From contig JACKCM010000009.1 in NCBI GenBank assembly GCA_020634035.1, forward strand, positions 1 through 64,000: DNA of 64,000 bases, in the 5' to 3' direction. Shown here piece after piece: positions 23,862 through 32,576 of this stretch; within the stretch, counting starts at the first letter, position 1, and the number at the start of each line of letters is the position of its first letter. Below the pieces are notes generated by a model. The model worked only from the letters and a program-made list of their open reading frames with translations. It was not told where the DNA came from and did no database searches. Both the position numbers and the translations under genes were made by a program. The DNA comes from Candidatus Obscuribacterales bacterium. GTDB taxonomy: Bacteria; Cyanobacteriota; Vampirovibrionia; Obscuribacterales; Obscuribacteraceae.

Positions 23862-24803
23862 TCAAGCTTCTTTCCATTCGAAGCCCAGCTCTTGCCAGTG
23901 GCTTGAGTTAACTGCCACCACCGAGCAAGAAGAGGTATCCATCACTTCTCGGGTGACTGAGCCCACCGCAGAGTCTACACTGCGGGTAACACCATGGGCT
24001 CCCATCACAATCAAGTCTGCTCCCCAGCTATCGGCATTATCCACAATGGTTCTTGCCGGTAAACCCTTCAAAACCCTGGTATCGGTTATCTGCACCTTTA
24101 TTTTAGACGAGAGATAGTCAGCGTGCTGGCGCAGTCGTCGCAAAAGCTCTTCCTGACTTGGGATAGAAGTGTGATCACCATGGGTGCCCCGGCTAAGTTT
24201 CAAATCGATGATGCCTTTGCCCAGGGGCGGATCGACCACGATCATGGCTAGCTTTGTCGTAGCCGGGCAGCCTATTTTGGCAAGCCATTTAAGAGCGCTG
24301 AGGGAATTCTCTGAAAAATCTAGTGCCAGTAGAATACGATGGGGAGTAAAGTCAATGCCCTCGACTTGATCTCGTTTGAAGTTCTCGTCCATCATCAAGC
24401 GATGCAGTTCAGGCGGACGGACGATCTCTACCGAACAAGAGACCCTTTCAGTCACCCCCGATGCCACCGAACCGAGCCAGGCTCTCTCCGCCCCGGAGCG
24501 ATCGTGGGAACCTATGACGATATAGTCGACAGCATAGTCATTGGCCAGGTCAGCGATACTTTTGACGATATCGCCTTTTAAAATGGCGGTGTCGATCTTA
24601 CAGCCTTCGATATCCAGAGTATCGGCCAGCTCGGTCAACCAGCGCTCGGTCTTTTCTCGATGGTAGTCTATATCCGACTCGCTATAGTCCTCCATAACCC
24701 TGCAAAGCGTGACGGAGGTACCCGCAGGCCACTTTCTTCTGCTAACAGAATAAAGAGACGCAAGGGTATAGGGCATGTCATCCACCGGTATCAGAACTTT
24801 CAT
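23862..24803 (-). CDS. Universal stress protein, two UspA domains
   Basis: A 313-residue tandem UspA protein. Domain 1 (1-150) has DYIVIGSHDRSGAERAWLGS; domain 2 (155-308) has DLIVMGAHGVTRSVDSAVGS. Both match the G-x2-G-x9-G-S nucleotide-binding motif, the second exactly. Such proteins bind ATP and help survival under stress. It is divergent from the MFS gene, with 58 bases between. Confidence 0.88.
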   Translation of the reverse strand: MKVLIPVDDMPYTLASLYSVSRRKWPAGTSVTLCRVMEDYSESDIDYHREKTERWLTELADTLDIEGCKIDTAILKGDIVKSIADLANDYAVDYIVIGSHDRSGAERAWLGSVASGVTERVSCSVEIVRPPELHRLMMDENFKRDQVEGIDFTPHRILLALDFSENSLSALKWLAKIGCPATTKLAMIVVDPPLGKGIIDLKLSRGTHGDHTSIPSQEELLRRLRQHADYLSSKIKVQITDTRVLKGLPARTIVDNADSWGADLIVMGAHGVTRSVDSAVGSVTREVMDTSSCSVVAVNSSHWQELGFEWKEA

Positions 24804-24861
24804 TTCCCTTACCTTCTATAATGAAGTGTCGACCTAGCTAAACGACCGTAGCATAATCCCG

Positions 24862-26097
24862 TTGAATCTCAACCTTCCCATTATATCGGAGCTTGACAAG
24901 CAAGTAGTAGTCCTCGCCGCCGGGCGGCTGGCATCGGCTATAGGCACCGGTCTGACGGTTTTTTATGCCCCGATTTTCTTTGTCAATGTGGCGGGCATAT
25001 CCGCCACCAGCGTCGGTCTCGGCATCGGCTGTGGTGGCTTCTTCGGAATCCTCGGCAGATTTCTCGGGGGCAGCCTGGCGGATTCTCCAAGGACAGGAAG
25101 AAGAGGCACTCTTATAATGGCGTCTCTTTTGCTCAGCGCAGGAGCGGCTTGCTTTGCCGCCACCGAAACCTTCTTCCATTTTTTAATCGGCAATATTCTC
25201 ACCGGACTCGGCATCGGTCTTTACTGGCCTGCCGCCGAATCTTTTATCTCGGACATTACAGAAGCCAAAAAGCTGAACGAAGCCTTCGCCCTGACCCGCC
25301 TGGCAGACTATACCGGACTCGGTCTGGGAGTAATCGCAGGCGGTCTGGTGCTTGGTTTTCACCATGCTTATCGACTGCTCTTTGTTCTAGATTCGCTCTC
25401 ATATCTTATTCTGTTCGCTTTCATTTTGCGCGGTCTCGAAGAGACGATTCACAAGTCGGGCAACCGGCCCAAGAGCATCCTCTCTAACTGGCTCTCGGCA
25501 TGCAAAGACAGGGTTCTACTTCTCTATGCATCTCTCAATCTCTTATTCACCAATAATATTTTGCAAATGAGCTCCACCCTGCCGCTTTATTTTTCCAACT
25601 TCGTCTTTCCGGAGAAAGCAGGCGGGTCACCGGTCTCGATTATTTTTTCTGTGTATATAATATTGCTCTCTCTTCTGGTCATGCCGCTGGCCAGGCTCTG
25701 TGCTCAAAGAAGCAAGATAAAAGTGCTGATGGTGGCATGTATTTTCTGGGCAGGCGCCCAGCTCATGGTGGCACAACTGGGAGCAGATCCGGTCTATCCC
25801 CTGGCGCTTGCTATTGCCACCATCGCATCATTTGCGGTGGCAAATGCCCTCTACGGACCTTCGGCATCTTCTCTGGTGGTGGAAATTTCTCCTAGAGAGT
25901 CAAGAGCGACTTATCTAGCGATTAATTCTCTATGCTGGGGTATATCCGGCTCTCTGGGACCGGCCCTGGGTCTTGCCGCCATGGATCATGGCAGCGACCT
26001 CGCTGTTCGATACTGGATCATTCTCTCGGCTATCAATGTCTTCTCTTTTCTCGGGCTTCTATTGCTCAATAAAATATCCAGGAAGCAGGAGATTTGA
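24862..26097 (+). CDS. Major facilitator superfamily transporter
   Basis: A 411-residue membrane protein with about twelve hydrophobic segments. The loop after segment 2 reads GRFLGGSLADSPRTGRRG, the MFS motif A region, and GLYWPAAESFISDITE is typical of segment 5. This pattern is common in drug or sugar exporters; the substrate is unknown. The TTG 24862 start is the first possible in this frame after an upstream stop and has no clear ribosome binding site, so the start is uncertain. Confidence 0.8.
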   Translation: MNLNLPIISELDKQVVVLAAGRLASAIGTGLTVFYAPIFFVNVAGISATSVGLGIGCGGFFGILGRFLGGSLADSPRTGRRGTLIMASLLLSAGAACFAATETFFHFLIGNILTGLGIGLYWPAAESFISDITEAKKLNEAFALTRLADYTGLGLGVIAGGLVLGFHHAYRLLFVLDSLSYLILFAFILRGLEETIHKSGNRPKSILSNWLSACKDRVLLLYASLNLLFTNNILQMSSTLPLYFSNFVFPEKAGGSPVSIIFSVYIILLSLLVMPLARLCAQRSKIKVLMVACIFWAGAQLMVAQLGADPVYPLALAIATIASFAVANALYGPSASSLVVEISPRESRATYLAINSLCWGISGSLGPALGLAAMDHGSDLAVRYWIILSAINVFSFLGLLLLNKISRKQEI

Positions 26098-26143
26098 GAT
26101 AAGAAATTTGAGAAGATTGACTAATGCATCGCCTTCTTCTATC

Positions 26144-26767
26144 ATGCCTCAATCTAAGAAAAGGTGTCGGATCATCGATAGATTTATCCCACTACTAACG
26201 GCTTCTCTAGTTGTTTTATTGCTTTCATGCAATGCGCTTAGGGTAGAGGCGGCAGAGCAAAAGAGCAAAGAGAGTCCAGAGTTGCAAAAGCTCTTCGCGA
26301 CCATGGCTCTCGATGAGAGCATCGACTCGTCCTGGCTGAAGATTGTCACTTCGGTAGCAAGAAACTCTTACCAGCTCGCTTTTCGCCAGCTAGTCAGCGA
26401 GACCAAGGCTTCAGATCAGCAGTCCTTAGATAGAGCCAGACAGAAAGCCCAGGATAAAGCTAAAAACGTCGCTGAATACTTCGCTGCGAAGCTAGAGAAA
26501 AAATACAAAGAAGAACTCCGGGCTATTTATATTCAGGTCTATTCCAAGTATTACAGTCCATCCGACATGAAAGCCCTGGCTGCCTTCTATGGCTCCGAAG
26601 CCGGCAAAAAAGCGATGGCGGAAAATCCTGCCATCATTCGCCGCAGCATGATCAAACTGGTCAGAAAGGTAAAACCCAGGGCAGAGAAACTGCTGGCCAA
26701 AAGACTGAAAGCGATGATGGAAGCAGAAGGAGGCTCGTCGGGTATAGCCGACGAGATCTTAGAATGA
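26144..26767 (+). CDS. DUF2059-like secreted protein, copy 1
   Basis: A 207-residue protein with a signal sequence; LLLSCNA resembles a lipobox (SC near residue 28), so it may be a lipoprotein. The C-terminal half, YKEELRAIYIQVYSKYYSPSD and ALAAFYGSEAGKKAM, is the DUF2059 signature (often one helix pair ending in FYxSxxGKK). The ATG 26144 start lies downstream of the MFS stop, and no ribosome binding site is obvious. The next gene is a paralogue and overlaps by four bases. Function unknown. Confidence 0.7.
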   Translation: MPQSKKRCRIIDRFIPLLTASLVVLLLSCNALRVEAAEQKSKESPELQKLFATMALDESIDSSWLKIVTSVARNSYQLAFRQLVSETKASDQQSLDRARQKAQDKAKNVAEYFAAKLEKKYKEELRAIYIQVYSKYYSPSDMKALAAFYGSEAGKKAMAENPAIIRRSMIKLVRKVKPRAEKLLAKRLKAMMEAEGGSSGIADEILE

Positions 26768-27324
26768 GAATCTCTCTCAGGCTTTTGGTAGCGGTACTGT
26801 CCACGGTGCCTTTTCTACTTGGTTCTCCCTGCCAGGCAGGCACCCCTGATAAGAACACTGCCAAAAAAGGTAAGACCAGACTTGAACTCGCCAACCAAGT
26901 TTTCAAACTAACCGGCACCGAAGCAGAGCTCAAGAAAACCGCCGGCGAACTCATAAAAATCCAGGTGAAGTCCTCAAAAGTAGCTGAATTAGCCAGATTT
27001 CTGAAGAAGGATAAATACTCTACCGACAGTTTCACAAAGGCGATGGCCGAAGTTCTGGAAAAAGACCTTGATCTGGTGGGAGAGTTGCATGCCACTTTTG
27101 CGGCGGAATATGCAAAGTCTTTCAACGAAAAAGAGCTGAAGACCATGATCGACTATTACCAGAGCCCGGCCGGCAAAAAAGGGATGAAAATCGGTCCTCA
27201 GTTCGAAAAGGACATCGTGAACATGAAAAGATCGAGACTGGAGCCGATGGTAGATAAGACTTATCGAGAAGCCCTCAGCCAGGCAGGCATAGCAGTTGGT
27301 AAGGCTGGCGGCAAAGCCAAATAA
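26764..27324 (+). CDS. DUF2059-like secreted protein, copy 2
   Basis: A 186-residue protein starting in an ATGA overlap with copy 1, so the two are translated together. A signal peptide ends near CQAG. The C-terminal part, FAAEYAKSFNEKELKTMIDY and YQSPAGKKGM, is the same DUF2059 signature as in copy 1. The two share a fold but diverged, which suggests an old tandem duplication, perhaps a heterodimer. Confidence 0.75.
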   Translation: MRISLRLLVAVLSTVPFLLGSPCQAGTPDKNTAKKGKTRLELANQVFKLTGTEAELKKTAGELIKIQVKSSKVAELARFLKKDKYSTDSFTKAMAEVLEKDLDLVGELHATFAAEYAKSFNEKELKTMIDYYQSPAGKKGMKIGPQFEKDIVNMKRSRLEPMVDKTYREALSQAGIAVGKAGGKAK

Positions 27325-27428
27325 GGAAACAAGCCGGAAGCCAAGAGGCACTTTTAAGGATAGGTCAGCCTTTCACCCGGGTATATAGAAACTCTGCAGA
27401 GGCAGAAGCATGACGCAGGAGTTTCAGC

Positions 27429-28151
27429 ATGGCTAATAGAGCAAACGCAAACGCAGACGCAGGCGACCTGAATTTTAAAGGTGGAGACAAGGGCGAGAAT
27501 GCCACTGCCCAGTCCTTTACCCTGTCCGAAGCCCGGGTAGAAGACATGCCGAAAACGGCAGGCGGTGATGACAGCGCCAGTGTCAATGCCGTAGCCGGCA
27601 AGCTCGAAATCGCCGACCGCGGCGATTATCCTGCCACCAGACAGGAACAGTTGCAAGAGTTTGTGGACGGCTTCGGTAAAGTCGGCAAACTCTATGACGA
27701 CGCTGTCAAAGATCCTGCTCGCTTTGCCAAGTTCCAAGAGCGTATGGGCGCTGTCTATCAAGATGACCACGAGACCTTTATGGATCTGTCTGACCTGGGC
27801 AAAGAGATGACCGACACCCCTCCTTCAAGCCCCGAGAAAGTCGGACAGAATCTGGCTATTACCCTTGCCAACGCCATCGACCGCAAGCTCCGGACCGGCA
27901 ATGTCGACCCCGGCAGTGAAGATATGCGCAATTTACAGGGAGCCGTCGCCGGCATGATGCTGGCGGCAAGATCTAACTTCGACCCGAGTACCATGGCAGA
28001 GCAGACAAAAGCCATGGTCGACTCTTTTGATGCGGCTCTACAAACAAGAATGCCGGTTATCCGCGGTATTATCTGGGGTGACAACGGCGAACCAGGAATC
28101 GCAGTGGTGCCGCCCGGAACAGCCATAGACAGACATAAATATTTGCCTTAG
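27429..28151 (+). CDS. Acidic cytosolic protein, unknown
   Basis: A 240-residue protein with no signal or membrane segment. The first 60 residues are Ala/Asn/Gly/Asp-rich and probably disordered; residues 75-240 are mostly helical, with one beta stretch near PVIRGIIWGDNGEPGIAVVPPGTA. No family is recognised. The last four bases overlap the convergent SUI1-fusion gene. Confidence 0.6.
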   Translation: MANRANANADAGDLNFKGGDKGENATAQSFTLSEARVEDMPKTAGGDDSASVNAVAGKLEIADRGDYPATRQEQLQEFVDGFGKVGKLYDDAVKDPARFAKFQERMGAVYQDDHETFMDLSDLGKEMTDTPPSSPEKVGQNLAITLANAIDRKLRTGNVDPGSEDMRNLQGAVAGMMLAARSNFDPSTMAEQTKAMVDSFDAALQTRMPVIRGIIWGDNGEPGIAVVPPGTAIDRHKYLP

Positions 28152-28777
28152 CGACGTTTCGAAGGGGCTCCGGCTCGCTTGGCGTTATAGCCAAGCTCAG
28201 CCAGTACCGAAAGAACACGATCACAGTTATCGCCTTGAATTTCTATGCGACCGTCTTTAACAGTGCCACCGGTTCCACAGGATTGTTTGAGGCGGCTGGC
28301 TAGACTATCGAGTTCCGCAAGCGTAAGCGACAGACCCGATATACAGGTGACCTGTTTGCCGCGTCTTCCTTTGGACTCGAGCATCACCCGCACTTTGTCC
28401 TTGCCCTTTTCAGATGAAGAAGAAGCGGTGCCACCACTTGCAGGAGCCAGGGGCTTTCGTCTGCCGCCTTGCATTATCAAACGAATCATCATAGAGGCGA
28501 TGTTGCTGTCTATAAGTGCAAGGGCAGCTTCTTCTGAATGTCCTTTCAGATCCCATTTATCAACAGGACATGAGAATGAAGCGGGCCCCGGACCAGGCCC
28601 TTCTGCTTGAAGCAGCAGAATTACTAGATCCGGCGCCCTTTCTGATTCTTCTGTGAGAGCCTCCCAGTTGACCTGGGCTTTGTCGGCCTCGACATTGAAA
28701 CGCTCTGCCGCCGATGCCGCCAGATTACTATCTCCGCATCCAGAGACAAATCTGACCTTTTTTAGCTCGTCTGTCAC
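28148..28777 (-). CDS. Degenerate phosphatase-like domain fused to SUI1/eIF1-like domain
   Basis: A 209-residue fusion. Residues 125-203 are a SUI1/YciH-type domain: VRVMLESKGRRGKQVTCISG, LKQSCGTGGTVKDGRIEIQG and GDNCDRVLSVLAELGY, the fold of eukaryotic initiation factor 1 and its bacterial relatives. Residues 5-100 resemble an arsenate-reductase/low-molecular-weight phosphatase domain (RFVSGCGDSNLAASAAERF, DLVILLLQ, DKWDLKGHS), but the loop does not carry the normal C-x5-R site, so it is probably inactive. A Ser/Gly-rich linker joins the two. The SUI1 part should bind ribosomes or RNA; the first domain's identity is tentative. Confidence 0.75.
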   Translation of the reverse strand: MTDELKKVRFVSGCGDSNLAASAAERFNVEADKAQVNWEALTEESERAPDLVILLLQAEGPGPGPASFSCPVDKWDLKGHSEEAALALIDSNIASMMIRLIMQGGRRKPLAPASGGTASSSSEKGKDKVRVMLESKGRRGKQVTCISGLSLTLAELDSLASRLKQSCGTGGTVKDGRIEIQGDNCDRVLSVLAELGYNAKRAGAPSKRR

Positions 28778-28796
28778 AGGATAAATGCTCTGTTAT

Positions 28797-30629
28797 CTAG
28801 CGCATGAAGCTAAGAGTAAGCAGTTCCCGCTTCAGTACCATTTCTCGGGGCAGTCTCTTTTTGAGTTCTTCAAAGAGCTCTTCATGGGTTTCCAGTTCAT
28901 GCTTCCAAATTTCGGCATCGATTTCCATGAGCTCGTTGAACTGTTTTTCAGAGAAGCCGTCGAGTCCGGTCCAGTCTATGTCTTCATAGTTGGGCATCCA
29001 ACCGAGATTAGTCTGCTTGGCCGTGGCTCGACCATGCACCCGGTCGAAGATCCACTTCAGAACCCGCATGTTCTCACTGAAACCGGGCCAGATGAACTTG
29101 CCGTCTTTATCGGTTCTGAACCAGTTGACACAGAAAATCTGAGGAGCGTTCTCGACGATATGTCCCATCTGCAGCCAGTGATTGAAATAATCACCCATAT
29201 GATAGCCGCAGAAAGGCTTCATCGCCATCGGGTCTCTGCGCACATCGCCGACATCGCCGGCAGCGGCAGCGGTGGTCTCCGAGCCCATGGTGGCAGCCAT
29301 ATAAACCCCGAAATTCCAGTTGAAAGACTCGAACACCAGAGGAATGGCGGAGGCTCTTCTGCCACCGAATATGAAGGCACTGATAGGCACCCCTTCCGGG
29401 TCATCCCAGGCCGGATCCAGAGACGGACACTGGCTTGCCGATACAGTAAAGCGGGCATTGGCATGGGAGGCCCTTCGGTCTGCGTCCGGGGTCCATTTAC
29501 GACCGCGCCAGTCGGTGAGCTCCGCCGGCGGTTCATCGGTCATGCCTTCCCACCAGACATCACCGTCGGGGGTGAGAGCCACATTTGTAAAAATGCAATT
29601 CTTTTCGAGGGTACGCATGGCGTTCAAATTGGTCTTCTCAGAAGTACCGGGCGCCACTCCGAAATAGCCTGCCTCTGGGTTGATAGCATAGAGTCTGCCA
29701 TCTTTACCCGGTTTGATCCAGGCGATATCGTCACCGATGGTGGTGACTTTCCAGCCTTTCATGCTCTCGGGCGGAATGATCATAGCCAGGTTGGTCTTGC
29801 CGCAAGCACTGGGGAATGCAGCCGCCACATAGGTCTTCTCTCCTTCGGGAGATTCAAGACCGAGGATGAGCATGTGCTCAGCCAGCCAGCCTTCTTCTTT
29901 AGCCATGTTAGAGGCGATTCTGAGGGCGAAGCATTTTTTACCGAGCAGAGCGTTGCCACCATAGCCAGAGCCATAGGACCAGATCTCTCTGGTTTCGGGG
30001 AAATGACAAATATATTTTTCGAAGGGGTGACAGGGCCACGGATCGTCCTTCTCACCGGGGGACAGGGGATGACCGACCGAGTGCAGACAGGGCACGAACT
30101 CGCCGTCTTCGCCCAGAATATCGACCACCTTCTGACCCATACGGGTCATGATTTTCATGTTGGCAGCGACATAGGGAGAGTCGGTCAACTCGACACCGAT
30201 ATGAGCAATATGAGAGCCCAGCGGTCCCATGCTGAAAGGCACCACATACATGGTGCGTCCTTTCATGCTCTTTTTAAACAGGTCTTTCAAGACAGACTTC
30301 GCTTTTGCCGTCTGCATCCAGTTGTTGTTGGGACCGGCATCATCTTTGTTCTCGCAACAGATGAAAGTACGCTCTTCTACCCTGGCAACATCGGCTGGGT
30401 TGGAACGAGCCAGGAAACTTCTCGGTCTTTTTTCTTCGTTTAAAGGAATCAATGTTCCCGATTCGACCATCTCGGCGCAGAGCCGGTCATATTCCTCTTC
30501 CGAACCGTCACACCAGTAGATGTCATCGGGCTGGCACAGTTCGGCTATCTCCTTTACCCAGGCCAACAACTTCTTGTGTTTGACAGGGTACTGAGGGGCT
30601 TTGGATAGTACGGAAGTTTGCTGGGTCAT
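28797..30629 (-). CDS. pckG: Phosphoenolpyruvate carboxykinase (GTP)
   Basis: A 610-residue protein, full length for the GTP-dependent family. [12 protein letters not shown] is the P-loop with the reactive Cys, and [13 protein letters not shown] carries the kinase-2-type metal aspartates. [31 protein letters not shown]-like text and [14 protein letters not shown] are family hallmarks. It interconverts oxaloacetate and PEP with GTP in gluconeogenesis. It ends 19 bases from the SUI1-fusion gene start on the same strand, so the two may be co-transcribed. Confidence 0.97.
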   Translation of the reverse strand: MTQQTSVLSKAPQYPVKHKKLLAWVKEIAELCQPDDIYWCDGSEEEYDRLCAEMVESGTLIPLNEEKRPRSFLARSNPADVARVEERTFICCENKDDAGPNNNWMQTAKAKSVLKDLFKKSMKGRTMYVVPFSMGPLGSHIAHIGVELTDSPYVAANMKIMTRMGQKVVDILGEDGEFVPCLHSVGHPLSPGEKDDPWPCHPFEKYICHFPETREIWSYGSGYGGNALLGKKCFALRIASNMAKEEGWLAEHMLILGLESPEGEKTYVAAAFPSACGKTNLAMIIPPESMKGWKVTTIGDDIAWIKPGKDGRLYAINPEAGYFGVAPGTSEKTNLNAMRTLEKNCIFTNVALTPDGDVWWEGMTDEPPAELTDWRGRKWTPDADRRASHANARFTVSASQCPSLDPAWDDPEGVPISAFIFGGRRASAIPLVFESFNWNFGVYMAATMGSETTAAAAGDVGDVRRDPMAMKPFCGYHMGDYFNHWLQMGHIVENAPQIFCVNWFRTDKDGKFIWPGFSENMRVLKWIFDRVHGRATAKQTNLGWMPNYEDIDWTGLDGFSEKQFNELMEIDAEIWKHELETHEELFEELKKRLPREMVLKRELLTLSFMR

Positions 30630-30700
30630 GTCTCCATTTCCTTTTTATTTGCACGGCCGGTAATCCCGGGGACTGATCCTAACCCCTTGGACACAATAAA

Positions 30701-30718
30701 ATCTCCCTCTGAGGGAGG
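30701..30718 (-). terminator. Probable terminator of 2OG-oxygenase gene
   Basis: CTCCC and GGGAG form a short stem around a five-base loop (30703-30717), followed on the minus strand by ATTTTATT. It lies 23 bases after the stop of the gene ending at 30741. Confidence 0.5.
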
Positions 30719-30740
30719 ATCTTGGCAAAATTAATAAAGA

Positions 30741-31712
30741 TCAGACCGCCAGATTGCGATACTCGACGAACTCCTGAAATTTTTCGTTCAGATAGGCTTC
30801 GTAAGAGACCGGTTGCAAAGAGGAACCTTCTTTAAAGGGCTCTATCAGGGCTTTGCCTTCGGGCTCGAAGAAGAAGGGCACGGAATAGCGAGAATTAGAA
30901 GGAGCCTTGATTCTATGACGAGTCGCCTTGAACTCTCCGCCGGTCCAGCGGGTGAGCAGGTCGCCGATGTTCATAACCAGCGATCCTTCAATCACCCGGG
31001 CATCGCTCCACTGTCCTTCGCCGTTCAAGACTTGCAGACCGCCGGTGTTGTCCTGCAGCAATAAAGTGATGATGCCTGAATCCGTATGGGTCGGTGTGGT
31101 GAAGAGAATTCCGCTCTCTTCATCCCTCTCCAGATTAGACTGGTCCTTCATCTGGGAAAGTCCCGGATAGTGCAACAGCCTCAGGGTGGAGAGGGTATTG
31201 CCGAAGCGCTCGTTAAAATACCCCGGGACCAGACCGAAATAGTCTTCGAAGGCAGCTAACATTACCCGGCCGACCACAAGATGGCTCTCGAAATAAGTAT
31301 CTAAAAACGCTCTGAATCCGGGCAATTCGGTCTCAGCGGGAAAGACCGAGAGTTCATCGAACACATAGCCGGATCCTGTCGGCTCATAACCTTGCCAACC
31401 GGCTTCGAAGCCTTCTTTAAACGAGTTGGAGCCATCATCAACCGGGAAAAAGCCGCGGTATCTGTTGCTGTTGCCTTCTCTATTGCGGGTCAGGGCGTCT
31501 TTACTAGACTGGGACAGCGAAAAGAACGCCTTCGCCTGCTCGAACATTGTTTTGTAGAGCTCTTCTCTATCGAGATCGACCAGATAGACGAAGCCCCAGG
31601 TAGAACAAGCCGAAGCCAGTCGTTTCAACTCGTCTCGATAGGCGGTATTTGAACGGGGACCGGAGAGAACTTTGAAACTGACGGCAGGAATTTGCTCTTC
31701 GAATTTGGTCAT
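30741..31712 (-). CDS. 2-oxoglutarate/Fe(II) oxygenase, isopenicillin-N-synthase-like
   Basis: A 323-residue enzyme. THTDSGIITLLLQDNTGGLQV carries the H-x-D iron ligands; KATRHRI supplies the distal His, and the following RYSVPFFFEP supplies the Arg-x-Ser that binds 2-oxoglutarate. The N-terminal DIOX_N domain is also present. The family does hydroxylations, ring closures and demethylations; the substrate cannot be told from sequence. Cytosolic. Confidence 0.88.
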   Translation of the reverse strand: MTKFEEQIPAVSFKVLSGPRSNTAYRDELKRLASACSTWGFVYLVDLDREELYKTMFEQAKAFFSLSQSSKDALTRNREGNSNRYRGFFPVDDGSNSFKEGFEAGWQGYEPTGSGYVFDELSVFPAETELPGFRAFLDTYFESHLVVGRVMLAAFEDYFGLVPGYFNERFGNTLSTLRLLHYPGLSQMKDQSNLERDEESGILFTTPTHTDSGIITLLLQDNTGGLQVLNGEGQWSDARVIEGSLVMNIGDLLTRWTGGEFKATRHRIKAPSNSRYSVPFFFEPEGKALIEPFKEGSSLQPVSYEAYLNEKFQEFVEYRNLAV

Positions 31713-31853
31713 GGCAATAACATCCGGTCACCGGGGAACAAGACGGAATAATACAGTATATCGCCAGGCCTGCAGATCTTTAGAAAGCATAAATTGATTT
31801 AAATGCTGACACTGCCAGCAATACCGCCATGTTCTATGCGGGCTCCCGGATGG

Positions 31854-31884
31854 TTGAAAAACAGAATTGGGGCTATCGTATAAA
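31854..31884 (+). promoter_or_regulatory. Possible promoter of the second TGA-containing gene
   Basis: TTGAAA (31854-31859) and TATAAA (31879-31884) with a 19-base spacer, about 63 bases before ATG 31947. The spacer is longer than ideal, so this is a candidate only. Confidence 0.4.
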
Positions 31885-31931
31885 ATCCTGTTAGAATCCA
31901 ATGCAGTAAAATATCAAAACAAGCATATGCA

Positions 31932-31938
31932 AAGGAGG
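31932..31938 (+). promoter_or_regulatory. Ribosome binding site that supports start at 31947
   Basis: AAGGAGG eight bases before ATG 31947. The later in-frame ATG at 32088 has no such site, so translation should begin upstream of the TGA at 32004. Confidence 0.75.
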
Positions 31939-31946
31939 GACTAGTC

Positions 31947-32576
31947 ATGCCAAGCAGACCGGGCGGTCCGTGCAGTCATTTAGGATGCGCAGGCAAAGAT
32001 CACTGAAAAGCCGTCGTACATCCTTCGGTCGAAGGACAGAAACGGGCAGATCGAATTACGGTAGACTCACTGCGGTCGGTATCTCACGTGTATATGGCCA
32101 TTGCCGATCTACTCGAAGCAGGAATTATGGAAGAGGAAGATCCACAAGTCCTGAACAATATGGAAAGCAGCCTGGCCCATCTCAAACAAGCGGATGAGCT
32201 GATTGACGGAAGCAAGAATGAAATCAGAGATCTGGCTAGATTTATTCACGTCAACTGGGATGAAGACTTTGAAAAAAGATTGAAATCGGCAGGATACCAG
32301 GGATCTTTATTCTTGCTTTCTGAATACAAAGTCCATCTGGAGGATATAGCACAAGCAATACCTTCTCTGGTACGGCACAGAGAAAGAATTGTAGAAGCCC
32401 TCAAGAATAACGACTTGCTAGGCGAAGAGGAAGACGACGCATTCACGGTAGAGTCTATTCACAGGGGTATTTGCCGGGCATTGATAAGGTTTCTGCAATT
32501 TGACGATGAAGCCAGTCGCACTGGTCTGGTACTAGCAACGCTGGCGGCTCATGAAAAATCGATGCAGGACAAGTAG
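31947..32576 (+). CDS. Candidate new selenoprotein with C-x4-C-x5-U motif
   Basis: A 209-residue product if TGA 32004-32006 is read as selenocysteine (residue 20). The only good start, ATG 31947, has a near-perfect ribosome binding site and reads MPSRPGGPCSHLGCAGKDH, then TGA, then stays open in the same frame for 189 codons: protein-like text KAVVHPSVEGQKRADRITVD continues into a helical domain (residues 48-209). The first 20 residues give C-x4-C-x5-U, a likely metal- or redox-active site. A stem-loop with GGUC at its tip follows the TGA. If TGA is read as stop, only a 19-residue peptide is made. No family is recognised; function unknown. Confidence 0.6.
32021..32036 (+). promoter_or_regulatory. 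SECIS-like hairpin after in-frame TGA at 32004
   Basis: TCCTTC pairs perfectly with GAAGGA around the loop GGUC (32027-32030). The loop starts 21 bases after the TGA. The E. coli fdhF SECIS has GGUC in its tip loop, and the distance is in the normal bacterial range. The hairpin is seen; recognition by SelB is inferred. Confidence 0.65.

Noticed and set aside
28785..30443. A 552-codon open frame on the plus strand.
   Set aside because: It is antisense to the clear PEP carboxykinase gene and has no recognisable domain or ribosome binding site.
31970..32197. A 75-codon frame overlapping the second TGA region.
   Set aside because: Arg/Ser-rich text in another frame without a ribosome binding site; the 31947 frame explains the region better.
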